Below, one piece after another: positions 35,666-43,837 of a stretch of DNA of 64,000 nt; position 1 is the stretch's first letter, and every line of letters starts with the position of its first letter. Source of the stretch: Sphingobacterium sp. CZ-UAM (GTDB taxonomy: Bacteria > Bacteroidota > Bacteroidia > Sphingobacteriales > Sphingobacteriaceae); assembly GCF_002000245.1 (NCBI RefSeq), contig NZ_MTCM01000007.1, forward strand, positions 208,521 through 272,520, in the 5' to 3' direction. Both the position numbers and the translations under genes were made by a program. The notes under the pieces were generated by a model. That model worked only from the letters and a program-made list of their open reading frames with translations, did no database searches and was not told the DNA's origin.

Positions 35666-36283
35666 ATGGTAAATAGAAACGTGATTAATAAGCTTTCAGA
35701 CAACGAGCTCGAAAAGTATATAAAACCATACAGTAGATCAGTAGCGGATGCTGTTCAATATGCTTACGAGATTCTTAAAGATAGGGGGCGAGATTTTACC
35801 CCTGCTGAATCAGAGCAGATCGAAGCGTTAATCAATAAGAAACGAGAAGCAGAGTTTGCAGAGGAGAATTCTTGGGATGAGGGAGCTACAACTGATGAAA
35901 ACGCAATCGAACTCTATAAAAATAGCGCGATATTATTTTTTTGCCTGTTTTTTGGCGTTATTTTCGGCGCTGTGCTCCAAGCTTTAAATTTTGTAAAAAT
36001 AAAAGATCTCAAAGGGGCGGTATTCTCTTTGTTATTTGCTGTAGGCTTCGCGCTGTTACAGATTTTTATTATTGATTATACAAGTGGAAATTATATGGAT
36101 ATCACGGATGGTAGTTTTTATATTAGGATATTTCTTTCAGGTATAGGAGCAGTTGGCTTGTCTCTTATTCGCGCGCTTATGTTTCCGAAGGATCTTAAAT
36201 ATAGAAGCAGGTCAACTGTGGTGCCGGTCGTGATATCATTTTTAATATTGGCTGCTATTTTTATAATATACATCAAAGGCTGA
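35666..36283 (+). CDS. Hypothetical membrane protein with cytosolic N-terminal helix region
   Basis: This 205-residue protein has a soluble, charged N-terminal third (DNELEKYIKPYSRSVADAVQ, REAEFAEENSWDEG) and then four membrane helices from about residue 90 (AILFFCLFFGVIFGAVLQAL to VVISFLILAAIFIIYI). It begins 18 bp after the pseudogene and in the same direction, so both may have been one transcript. It is not recognised as a known family. The following 267 bp hold only a coding-like scrap (SNYVLRIEGNNITIADYIDN). Confidence 0.6.
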   Translation: MVNRNVINKLSDNELEKYIKPYSRSVADAVQYAYEILKDRGRDFTPAESEQIEALINKKREAEFAEENSWDEGATTDENAIELYKNSAILFFCLFFGVIFGAVLQALNFVKIKDLKGAVFSLLFAVGFALLQIFIIDYTSGNYMDITDGSFYIRIFLSGIGAVGLSLIRALMFPKDLKYRSRSTVVPVVISFLILAAIFIIYIKG

Positions 36284-36550
36284 TCCTGTTAAAAGCAATC
36301 ATGTAAATGAAACCAATAGCTATACTTCTTATACCCATAGAAAGACGGAATTCGTAGATCTACTCATTCCTAGGTTTTTTCAGCTACAGCAATTATGTCT
36401 TGCGTATAGAAGGCAATAATATTACGATAGCAGACTACATCGACAATAAAACTAGAATGCATAAAAATTAACCTAGATTGATTTCGTTAAACTTATTTAT
36501 CAACTGACATTAATGGCTCAGGGCTAGGTAGGACAAAATTGTCAATTAAG

Positions 36551-36958
36551 ATGGAAATAAAACATATTTATTTAGCAAGCGAAATCACGGTCAAACAATT
36601 TGGTACGGATTTCCAGTTAAAATTTAGTGTCGACTTAAACACTTGTACAGCTCTTTGTATGGGATTTTTTCTTTTAAAAGAGGGCTTATCAAACAGCTTA
36701 AGTGTTCAATTTGGTAACTATTTGCTAATCTTAAAACTAGCACAAGGTAAATATTCCTCATTTGACAGCTTAAACTCTATCCAAAAGGTGTTTAAAGGTA
36801 AAATTGCTATAAATGAATTGGAGTATCTGCTATATTATCTTTTAAAGATATATCGTGATGGCTTTGCAGAAATAGAGCACATAGACATAAGTTTTGCCTC
36901 AGATAATGCGGAAGTGGTGTTGACCGTTAGTTGTGAAGATTATTCCGCAGTTTTGTAA
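36551..36958 (+). CDS. Hypothetical small protein
   Basis: The protein is 135 residues from ATG 36551; a TTG at 36539 would add four residues. There is no signal peptide or membrane helix. It shows alternating strands at the start (IYLASEITVKQF, FQLKFSVDL), a helical middle and a final strand pair (IDISFASDNAEVVLTVSCED). The size and setting next to decayed genes fit an orphan immunity-type protein, which is speculation. It is AT-rich like its surroundings. Confidence 0.5.
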   Translation: MEIKHIYLASEITVKQFGTDFQLKFSVDLNTCTALCMGFFLLKEGLSNSLSVQFGNYLLILKLAQGKYSSFDSLNSIQKVFKGKIAINELEYLLYYLLKIYRDGFAEIEHIDISFASDNAEVVLTVSCEDYSAVL

Positions 36959-36993
36959 GTTATATTATCAACTTTAATTGGACTTTCATACTA

Positions 36994-37203
36994 TTGGCTG
37001 AAAACAAATTTTCCGACCTCTTGATTTTGTTTAACTGTATGTTATATGTTTTGGAGGATGGGTTAGGAGAAGAATATTTGATAGAATCAACAAAAGCAAA
37101 CGATAACCTTTCTACAGCAGACTTTGTTTTAGCGCACAATATTGCCGTAACGGTTGAGGGCGAGTCAGCAGGCTTTGTGGTTGCGGTCTTGAAAATATTA
37201 TAA
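36994..37203 (+). pseudogene. Fragment of the NTF2-like exported protein family
   Basis: The open frame carries KANDNLSTADFVLAHNIAVT and VEGESAGF, matching KANVNLSTADFALEHYVAVT and TEGESAGV of the full-length copies from 43030 onward. The DNA match runs from about 37092 to 37173. The signal peptide part and everything after ESAG is gone, replaced by unrelated sequence. It shows that the family once extended to this side of the TraB gene. Confidence 0.8.
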
Positions 37204-37348
37204 TACAAAATTAATTAGATGGTTTACCTATAGCTTTTTAGTAAATTAAAATTAATTCGTTATATTGTTGGGTAATTATAGACACTGACGGATTGGGCAT
37301 CCGTTGGATTTGAAAAGTTTTGATGTAAACATAAACCAAATTTAAATT

Positions 37349-37477
37349 ATGGAAAGAAAAAAACTGTTAAAAATGCTGATGATACTTGTTGTTGTGATAT
37401 GCGTTATCTGTATATTATCAAATAGCGCCGATTTTGTTCAAGGAATTGAAGATGGTTTTAGTGACGCAGCAAAATAA
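37349..37477 (+). CDS. Tiny single-helix membrane protein with FxxGxxxGF motif
   Basis: This 42-residue protein starts MERKKLLKMLMILVVVICVI and ends SADFVQGIEDGFSDAAK. A basic N-terminus and one hydrophobic helix are followed by an amphipathic tail with D-F-x-x-G-I-x-x-G-F-x-D. The same plan occurs at 49849 (DAFMHGVKLGLNDIFGK). Such peptides are usually missed by annotation. It lies 35 bp upstream of the TraB-like gene on the same strand. Confidence 0.6.
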   Translation: MERKKLLKMLMILVVVICVICILSNSADFVQGIEDGFSDAAK

Positions 37478-37512
37478 GACTTTTTAACAATATTTTATAT
37501 ATTCTATAATAA

Positions 37513-38361
37513 ATGAAAAAGCAGCTGATCCTACAATTGTTATTTTTTTTCGTTGTTTCCAGTGGACTTGCCCAGGAAAAGTCCATGTTGTGGAAAATTA
37601 GCGGAAATGGTTTCAAGCAAGACTCTTACTTGTTTGGTACCGTGCATATGCTGTGCCCAGATGATTTTGAAATCAAACAGAAATGCCTTGATGCCCTGGA
37701 CAAAAGCCAAAAAGTAGTTTTTGAGGTAGATCTTTCCAATCCGGACAATGCCCAAAAACTACAAGCCTTCAGTGCACCAGATACTGCATTTATAAAGACA
37801 TTCTCTGACAGTGAAGTCCAAAAAATGGATAGCGTATTGGCCGCGGAAGATCTTTCCATTAAGCTTTTGGATTATGTGTCACCTGTTGCGGTTATCTCTT
37901 TATTTACGATGAAAGGGTTCAACTGTGCTGATCCAACAAAGATGAAGTCCTATGAAATGGAATTGTCTGCCCTCGCAACTTCCAAGGGGAAGGTCATCGG
38001 GGAGCTTGAAACGATTGATCAGCAGTTTGCGTTGCTAAAAGACATCATTACCCCCCAGCTGTTCATGGAATCGGTCTATCAGCTGAACAAATATCCAGCG
38101 TTGACCGCAAAAATGGTCGCAGCCTATAAAGCTGAAAATCTGGGAGAGTTGAACGCCCTGCTTCAGGACCCTACCTGGATGACTGAAGAACAAAAAGACA
38201 AACTGCTGAATATAAGGAACGAGAACTGGATGACCATCATACCCAAGATGATCAAAGATCAATCTTGTTTTATCGCTGTTGGCGCGGGACATCTCGCTGG
38301 GGATAAAGGGCTGATTAACCTGCTTCGTAAAAATGGCTATACTGTTACTGCCGTTGAATGA
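37513..38361 (+). CDS. TraB/GumN family protein, exported
   Basis: This 282-residue protein has a signal peptide (LQLLFFFVVSSGLAQ). The TraB fold is shown by SYLFGTVHMLCPDD near residue 40, a central ELETIDQQFALL helix and the C-terminal CFIAVGAGHLAGDKGLINLL RKNGY segment. The conserved GxxH and GAGH motifs are thought to form a metal-dependent protease-like site in this family (related to Tiki proteases). It ends near a hairpin of the same type as the NTF2-like cassettes. Confidence 0.87.
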   Translation: MKKQLILQLLFFFVVSSGLAQEKSMLWKISGNGFKQDSYLFGTVHMLCPDDFEIKQKCLDALDKSQKVVFEVDLSNPDNAQKLQAFSAPDTAFIKTFSDSEVQKMDSVLAAEDLSIKLLDYVSPVAVISLFTMKGFNCADPTKMKSYEMELSALATSKGKVIGELETIDQQFALLKDIITPQLFMESVYQLNKYPALTAKMVAAYKAENLGELNALLQDPTWMTEEQKDKLLNIRNENWMTIIPKMIKDQSCFIAVGAGHLAGDKGLINLLRKNGYTVTAVE

Positions 38362-38387
38362 TCAGTAAATCACAAGATATACTGGGG

Positions 38388-38409
38388 AGCCACGTCGTAA
38401 GAGGTGGCT
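38388..38409 (+). terminator. Terminator of the array type
   Basis: AGCCAC/GTGGCT stem with a GTCGTAAGAG interior, followed by ATTTTATTT, 27 bp past the TraB stop. It resembles the GCCACATC/GATGTGGC hairpins of the NTF2-like units in sequence and length, as if the TraB gene had taken over a cassette end. Confidence 0.6.
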
Positions 38410-38532
38410 ATTTTATTTGAAGAGAAACCAGTACTGATCAAGCTTGCGCGGGGATGTTTGGCCGGAAATAAAATTTGTATTATTTTTAGGAAGCATTATT
38501 TTATATTATAAACCATTTATTATAAGTGTCAT

Positions 38533-39123
38533 ATGGATATAGCGTCAATTCCAGGTTACCGCAAAGAAGAGCGGTTTATTGATCTGTATAAAGCCAATGT
38601 CTTTGCACTGTTTCTATTTATTCCGGTTATTCTACTATATACTTTACCGTTTTACCTGATTTGGGGCCAGCAGGATGGGCCATTTGTTTTTGTGATCGAT
38701 ATGCTAGAAATTACCTCCATCACTTCGGTCCTGATAGGTATAATGGTGGTGATCCTTGGTATCATTGCGCATGAACTGATCCATGGGATCACCTGGGGCT
38801 GTTACACCAAAAAGGGGTTTAAATCGATCAAGTTTGGTATCTTGATGAAAATGCTGACACCCTATTGCCACTGTAAGGAGCCACTTCTTGTCCGTCAATA
38901 TATTGTCGGCGCATTGATGCCCTCCATTATATTAGGGCTTATCCCTGCCATTTATGCCTGGTACAGCGGAAATGTGAATATCCTGCTGTTTGCCATTTTT
39001 TTTACCGTTTCCGCAGCCGGAGATTTTATGATTGTTCAACTCATATGGCGTGAAGACATGCGGAATTTGGTTCTCGACCACCCCTCTGAAGCAGGATGTT
39101 TTATCTATAAAAAAGATGAATAA
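38533..39123 (+). CDS. DUF3267 membrane metalloprotease-like protein (copy 1)
   Basis: This 196-residue protein has four to five membrane helices and a zinc-site-like HELIHGITWG in the second or third helix, the conserved signature of DUF3267. Later helices contain the ADFMIVQLIWR region where relatives carry the third ligand Asp/Glu. A paralogue with the same layout lies at 50027 (HELIHAVSWL, GDFIIIYYIL). Members are probably intramembrane proteases; no substrate is known. Confidence 0.8.
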   Translation: MDIASIPGYRKEERFIDLYKANVFALFLFIPVILLYTLPFYLIWGQQDGPFVFVIDMLEITSITSVLIGIMVVILGIIAHELIHGITWGCYTKKGFKSIKFGILMKMLTPYCHCKEPLLVRQYIVGALMPSIILGLIPAIYAWYSGNVNILLFAIFFTVSAAGDFMIVQLIWREDMRNLVLDHPSEAGCFIYKKDE

Positions 39124-39291
39124 GCCTGGTTTTCTGCTGTGTTGGTTCAAAATCCATGACCTGATGGCTTTTGGCCCTTCACTATAGAAACCGCATCTAT
39201 AAACTAAAAAAAGAATTATGCCGTATATATGAAGCATTTTATTTAATTTTATCTATTATATTATAACTTATTTATAATCTATTTAAATTAA

Positions 39292-40659
39292 ATGGTGGTT
39301 CAGCTCTTTTTAAAGTCGGCGGTATTAGTTTTCTTATGTTGGATTTTAACTCATCCTGTTACAGCACAGGGCAGGTTTCTAGAACACAGTAATTACACGG
39401 ACCTGTTAGAACGGGCAAAGCAGGAAAATAAATCGTTATTTCTGATCATTCATCAGCAAGATGAACATCAGTTTATACCTTTTAAAGGAAGCGTTTCCAA
39501 AAAGGCAAAAGAGATGCTGGATACACAATTTATTGCAGGTATCGTGCAGCTGAACCGTGACGATTTTAACCATCCGCTCCATCAAACATTTTACCTGAAT
39601 AAACCTATTTATCTCTTTACAGACAAAGACGGAATCCCTTTATTGCGCCACAATAAAGCGGTAGATGGGGCAGCCGAGCTGGAAGCACTCATAGATTCGG
39701 CAAGCACCCTGGCAAAGGGTGAAACACTGGGCAAACTCAGCGCACAGTATCACAAGGGGATGCGTCAACAATCGCTACTTAAAAAGATGCTCGATCACTA
39801 TCAAGCATTCGATCAATATACTGACCAGCAGGTACTGAGTGATTACATGGCACAATTGACCGTACAGGAACTGAATAATTTTGAGACGGTTATATTTCTG
39901 CTGAGCTGTGGTCCGGTATATAATAGCAAGACCTATCTTTTGGCTCGCACGAATGGTAAAATGGTGGATAGTTTGTATTCCACCTTACCGTTGCCGCGGC
40001 GTAAGAAAATAAACAATAGAATTATCCAGCAGACATTCCGGGAAGCGCTCAACAAGAAGGATTTATCCTTAGCCCACAACGCTGGCTATTTTGCGTATCA
40101 GACCTGGACGCCAAATTATTTGCGGGGTGCAATTTCGCAAGATTTTTATCCTCTGGAGTACAAGCGGCTCACGCGAGATACGGTAGCTTATGTTGAAATG
40201 GCAAGATCTTTTTACAACGATCGTTTTTATCGTATTTCTCCAGACTCCATGTCACGGATAGATTTCGCACAGGATCGCCAAGCCAAATTCTCGCGGCGCG
40301 GCCCAGTATTGGACAGTGCCCAACATGCGGCGTTTAAGCAATCCGTTGAAAAGGGACGCCCATACTATCTGGAGGATCAATCCCGTAACCTGAGCTATGG
40401 CGCCCAGCAATTGCTGGTCTTCGCGAAAAATAATAATGAAGCTTTATTTGATGCGATCCGCTGGCAGAAGAAAGCGATCGACCAACGACCAGGAGTCGCA
40501 CAATATCATGCTACGCTGGCACAGCTGCTTTACCAGGTAGGTTTTTATGCCCAAGCCGAAGCAGAACAGCAACAAGCGGTCACGCTTGCCAGATCTAACA
40601 AACGGCGTCATCAAGAAATGCAGACTGTATTGAAACAGATTCGTGCCCGGCTATTGTGA
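39292..40659 (+). CDS. Exported thioredoxin-like/TPR-containing protein
   Basis: This 455-residue protein has a signal peptide (AVLVFLCWILTHPVTAQ), then about 110 residues resembling a thioredoxin fold without active-site cysteines (YTDLLERAKQENKSLFLIIH, VQLNRDDFNHPL). A long helical part follows, ending with a TPR-like segment (YHATLAQLLYQVGFYAQAEA). The lack of CxxC means a redox role is unlikely. It overlaps the convergent TonB-domain gene by 9 bp. Confidence 0.7.
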   Translation: MVVQLFLKSAVLVFLCWILTHPVTAQGRFLEHSNYTDLLERAKQENKSLFLIIHQQDEHQFIPFKGSVSKKAKEMLDTQFIAGIVQLNRDDFNHPLHQTFYLNKPIYLFTDKDGIPLLRHNKAVDGAAELEALIDSASTLAKGETLGKLSAQYHKGMRQQSLLKKMLDHYQAFDQYTDQQVLSDYMAQLTVQELNNFETVIFLLSCGPVYNSKTYLLARTNGKMVDSLYSTLPLPRRKKINNRIIQQTFREALNKKDLSLAHNAGYFAYQTWTPNYLRGAISQDFYPLEYKRLTRDTVAYVEMARSFYNDRFYRISPDSMSRIDFAQDRQAKFSRRGPVLDSAQHAAFKQSVEKGRPYYLEDQSRNLSYGAQQLLVFAKNNNEALFDAIRWQKKAIDQRPGVAQYHATLAQLLYQVGFYAQAEAEQQQAVTLARSNKRRHQEMQTVLKQIRARLL

Positions 40660-41667
40660 TTTTGAACTTGTCGGAGCAGGTAATAGATTTAAGCGGATCG
40701 GAAGGGAATACTTGACACGTACCGGCAAACCATATTGATAACCTGGGGTCCATTTCTGTGCTTTTTTGATCACTTCTATACCATTGGCGGCGGTACCGTA
40801 GCCGAGGTCGTTTATCACTTCAAAATCATTGGGTATTCCAGTTTTTTCAATCACAAAGCTGATCAGTAGCTGCCCCGATACCCTGGCTTTTATTGCTTCT
40901 TTTGGAAAGTTATAGTTCTGGGCCACAAACATCATCAGCTTTTTTATTCCACCGGGGTATTTCGGCTGAACTTCCCGTTGTGTATAGGGGAATTTATTAC
41001 CCTCACTATCAGTGGTAATGCCTTTACTTATCAGCCCTTTTTCATACCATTCCTCAAATTGGTTTTCCCCCTTATTGAATGTCCCTTCCCAATGGCCCTC
41101 ACGAAGTCCATTGGCGTATTGGCCCTGCTCACGGTCTTTCTTATTGCTGACTTCAAATTTGCCGTTCCCATCCTTTATTTGCACTCTGCCCGTAGAATCG
41201 GCATAATACAATAACCGGCTATCGCGTTCTGGAAACAGGAACTCGTTGGGACTGCGCTCCGACTTGAAGAAAAAGCGAATTTCTTTTAAGAGGCCATTGT
41301 TATGGTATCTTTTGACCGTGTCACTCAATTTATTGTCCTTATATCCGGCAGAGCTTGCCAGGTTGCCATTTTCATAATATGTCTCTACCGTTCCCTCCAG
41401 GTGTAATGTGCGCGAATCGGCTACCTTGGTCCAGCCATGGCGTTTCAAACTGCCGTTGGGATAATAATCGTTTAATTCATAAAGCCCCGCTGTATTGGGG
41501 TTTGAACGGATGATACTCGTATAAGCGGCGGAATCTTTGAAGGAGGTATGCCCCCCATTTTTTTTTATATAAGTGACAATGGTCTCCTGGGCTTGTAAAG
41601 GAAGCACAAAGTAGGTGAATAGGAGTGAAAGCAAGCTTATGGACGGATTGGACAAAAGGTATTTCAT
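40651..41667 (-). CDS. TonB C-terminal domain protein with MORN-like repeats
   Basis: This 338-residue protein has a signal peptide (SLLSLLFTYFVLPLQAQ), then MORN-like (YwqK-type) repeats such as GTVETYYENGNLASSAGYKD and KRYHNNGLLKEI. It ends with a TonB C-terminal fold at about 245-330 (QPKYPGGIKKLMMFVAQNYN, ISFVIEKTGI, AQKWTPGYQYGLPVRVKYSL). Such proteins lack the N-terminal inner-membrane anchor of true TonB and occur widely in Bacteroidota, with unknown role. Confidence 0.85.
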   Translation of the reverse strand: MKYLLSNPSISLLSLLFTYFVLPLQAQETIVTYIKKNGGHTSFKDSAAYTSIIRSNPNTAGLYELNDYYPNGSLKRHGWTKVADSRTLHLEGTVETYYENGNLASSAGYKDNKLSDTVKRYHNNGLLKEIRFFFKSERSPNEFLFPERDSRLLYYADSTGRVQIKDGNGKFEVSNKKDREQGQYANGLREGHWEGTFNKGENQFEEWYEKGLISKGITTDSEGNKFPYTQREVQPKYPGGIKKLMMFVAQNYNFPKEAIKARVSGQLLISFVIEKTGIPNDFEVINDLGYGTAANGIEVIKKAQKWTPGYQYGLPVRVKYSLPIRLNLLPAPTSSKSQ

Positions 41668-41944
41668 ATGCTTAAATAATATGGTTTTTTCTCAAATATA
41701 CATAAGTTTTTATTAAACTTAATATGTTTTCATTTGTCTCCCTTGTCTCATACACTGAAATGATCAAATTGGATCAATGCGCTTTGGGCCATCATTGGGA
41801 GTCCCCTAATATAACGCAGTATCCAAGCATACAGATCAATCAATTTGGTATGACCCGGATTTGAAGGGATTCAAAAAAATAGTCTTTGGATAGGGCGTTT
41901 GAGATTATCTTGATTAATATCGGGCTATGAGCAGTGCCTTTTAC

Positions 41945-41978
41945 GTCAAAGAGACTGCATTTTGAGACAGCCTCTTTT
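41945..41978 (+). terminator. Hairpin with T-run
   Basis: AAAGAG-CTG and CAG-CTCTTT arms enclose CATTTTGAGA and are followed on the plus strand by TTTTTTT. It lies just past the end of the truncated acetyltransferase gene. The gap 41668-41944 holds no gene. Confidence 0.5.
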
Positions 41979-41984
41979 TTTGGT

Positions 41985-42242
41985 TTAATGTTCATTACCT
42001 TTATAGATCCACATAGGTTCAGTTTTTCCAGCCCGCTCAAAGCCATTCTTTTTATAAAAATCCACAGCTTTACCGTCTGCTGTCAGCATCTGCATGTGGA
42101 AGTGACCATAGATCTGCTGCATTTTTTCCAGAAGGAGCTGACCGATCCCTTGGCCCTGGAAATCGCTCCATTTGTTTGCCTTGTACAGCTTTAAAATATC
42201 ATCTCTATTGATATTTCGGGTCTCTGAAATTGTAATGTTCAT
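41985..42242 (-). pseudogene. GNAT acetyltransferase with internal in-frame deletion
   Basis: This 85-residue product starts MNITISETRNINRDDILKLY KANKWS, as in full-length relatives of about 135 residues, then jumps straight to DFQGQGIGQLLLEKMQQIYG, the acetyl-CoA-binding motif (QGxGxG), and ends with AVDFYKKNGFERAG. The expected central strands between ANKWS and the acetyl-CoA motif (about 45-50 residues) are missing while the frame is kept. It is therefore probably inactive. Confidence 0.7.
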
Positions 42243-42262
42243 TATGTAGGATTAGGTTTGTA

Positions 42263-42745
42263 TCATATATTATTGGCCCATGTCACTTTTACCGCTGATA
42301 GATTAGGAAGTTCGAGACGTTGGTTGGGCTCCAAAACAAAACCGTTCTTGGTGTAAAAACCAAGTGGTGAACGGTAAGGATCGTTATTGATTTTGATTCC
42401 CAAATCATGATCGATTACCCAGCCATTGAGCTCCTGTTCATTTTTTTTCAATCTGTTAATTAGGTTTGATCCCAAGCCTCTTCCTTGTATAATACTGGAA
42501 AGTATAATTGCAAACCAGCGTTGATCCCCACGATCAAATTTTGCTGCCCAACCGACAAGGTGATGATCATTTCTAACCAAGATATGTATTGGAGCTAATA
42601 GACCTTTTATATAACTCTCAAAATCTGTTAAACTAGCATAAGATAAACTGGCAGGATACTCTTGGTTCCATAAGTCCATAATTGCTATGTTCTCTTCTTC
42701 GGTGAGATTCGTTACAAGTTGAAATTTTAATGTATTACCTTCCAT
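42263..42745 (-). CDS. GNAT family N-acetyltransferase
   Basis: This 160-residue protein has the acetyl-CoA-binding motif A as IILSSIIQGRGLGSNLINRL (Q/R-x-x-G-x-G/A) in the middle and a C-terminal SPLGFYTKNGFVLEPNQRLE resembling motif B. The acetyl acceptor is unknown. It is encoded 20 bp upstream of the truncated acetyltransferase, on the same strand. Confidence 0.8.
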   Translation of the reverse strand: MEGNTLKFQLVTNLTEEENIAIMDLWNQEYPASLSYASLTDFESYIKGLLAPIHILVRNDHHLVGWAAKFDRGDQRWFAIILSSIIQGRGLGSNLINRLKKNEQELNGWVIDHDLGIKINNDPYRSPLGFYTKNGFVLEPNQRLELPNLSAVKVTWANNI

Positions 42746-42838
42746 TATCGATCAATATATCAACAATATTTCAACTTGTAAAATTAATTGAAGCATATGT
42801 TTGCTAACAAATCCTGATTACTCGCCTTCCCATTCCCG

Positions 42839-42908
42839 CCATTCACCGAGTTTTCCCGATCGTTAGTCTAAAGCCAGTAGGCTAGAGGCCTATTGTGTTG
42901 TAGTTTTG
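42839..42908 (+). promoter_or_regulatory. Array promoter A: two LytTR-like repeats and TAGTTTTG
   Basis: CCATTCACC (42839-42847), 12 bp, TCGTTAGTC (42860-42868), 32 bp, TAGTTTTG (42901-42908). The last matches the Bacteroidota TAnnTTTG -7 element. The repeat size and spacing fit LytTR-family activator sites. The same geometry recurs in front of five other copies. Confidence 0.75.
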
Positions 42909-42932
42909 AATCAACAAATAAGAACAAAAACC

Positions 42933-42963
42933 ATCATGAGCATAGATGGAAAATGCTCATGAT
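42933..42963 (+). other. Extra hairpin in the 5' UTR of copy A
   Basis: ATCATGAGCAT pairs perfectly with ATGCTCATGAT around a 9-base loop. Copies B, D, E, F and G lack it: their leader from TAGTTTTG to ATG is about 50 bp, whereas copy A has 121 bp. It is unique to A and could act as an RNA control element. Confidence 0.6.
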
Positions 42964-43029
42964 AGCTTCATCACAAAAGAAGAACAAATTATTTAGATGA
43001 AAAAACTAACACAATAAAATAAAGACATT

Positions 43030-43476
43030 ATGAGAACGCTAGTAAAAACATTCGCAGCAGCAGCCTTAATCGCAGTATCCACATTCGCTATGGCAGCTGA
43101 AGGACCTGGTTCCAAATCCGCAAAAGCAAACTTTAACCTTTCTACAGCAGACTTTGCCCTTGAGCATTATGTTGCAGTGACGACCGAAGGCGAGTCAGCA
43201 GGTGTGGAGCAGTTGTTCGCTGCTGATTTCAGCCAAAAAATTCAATCTTCCAATGCGCAAAATCTTAGCCGTGAAGCGGTGGTTAAATCCTTAAAAAGGC
43301 AAAAAGGAGAGAAATTGAACTGTGAGGTCAAAACACAGGTCCTCGAAGAGTCAGCTGACTATAGGATTGCCAAGGTAACTCTAAAATTTGAAGGCTTCAC
43401 CAAGACTGATCTGGTTACCTTGGAGCGTGAGGGAAGCTGCTGGAAAGTATCCAAATCGATCAATTCGTATAAATAA
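43030..43476 (+). CDS. Exported NTF2-like (lumazine-binding-like) protein, array copy A
   Basis: This 148-residue protein has a signal peptide (KTFAAAALIAVSTFAMA, cut before EGPGSK), then a short Lys-rich linker and an NTF2-like cone fold: STADFALEHYVAVTTEGESA (helix), GVEQLFAADFSQKI, EAVVKSLKRQKGEKLNCEVK and the paired strands IAKVTLKFEGF, LVTLEREGSCWKVSKSI. NTF2-like proteins bind small ligands or act as binding scaffolds; no catalytic residue is evident. It contains one conserved Cys (LNCEV) and an extra Cys late. It has its own promoter and terminator, so it is a complete unit. Confidence 0.85.
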   Translation: MRTLVKTFAAAALIAVSTFAMAAEGPGSKSAKANFNLSTADFALEHYVAVTTEGESAGVEQLFAADFSQKIQSSNAQNLSREAVVKSLKRQKGEKLNCEVKTQVLEESADYRIAKVTLKFEGFTKTDLVTLEREGSCWKVSKSINSYK

Positions 43477-43507
43477 GAGCCATCTCAAATAAATATAAAT
43501 GTTATAG

Positions 43508-43529
43508 AGCCATATCGGACGATGTGGCT
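43508..43529 (+). terminator. Array terminator A
   Basis: AGCCATATC/GATGTGGCT hairpin with GGAC loop followed by TTTTTT. Closely related hairpins end the other copies. Confidence 0.8.
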
Positions 43530-43552
43530 TTTTTACGTCGAAAGGGCCTGAT

Positions 43553-43755
43553 TCTCATCAGACCCTTTCTCTTAGCGTTTTTTGTACAGTAATTTTTATG
43601 TTTCCTATCGTTTCCTCTTTTGTGTTTCGTCATCCAATGTTTTTGAAGACTATTGGATTTTCACTGTACGACGCCAATTTTTATATTGAACCTTTCTTTT
43701 GAAAGGAAGCTAGTAGCCGTTTTGTATAGTAAGAACAATAGCAGATCTAAAATAG
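43553..43755 (+). repeat. Approximately 200-bp direct repeat, copy 2
   Basis: This matches 35107-35318. Its left edge forms a hairpin AAAGGGCCTGAT-TCTC-ATCAGACCCTTT (43541-43568). At the IS copies the same half-site abuts the IS end, so the hairpin is the likely target of that IS. Confidence 0.85.
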
Positions 43756-43837
43756 TTTTAAAAAATAAATATTTAGATGCTTTAAAATTGAGATGGTTAA
43801 AATAAGCTTATACTTGTTAGGGATTACTGTCGAATTC

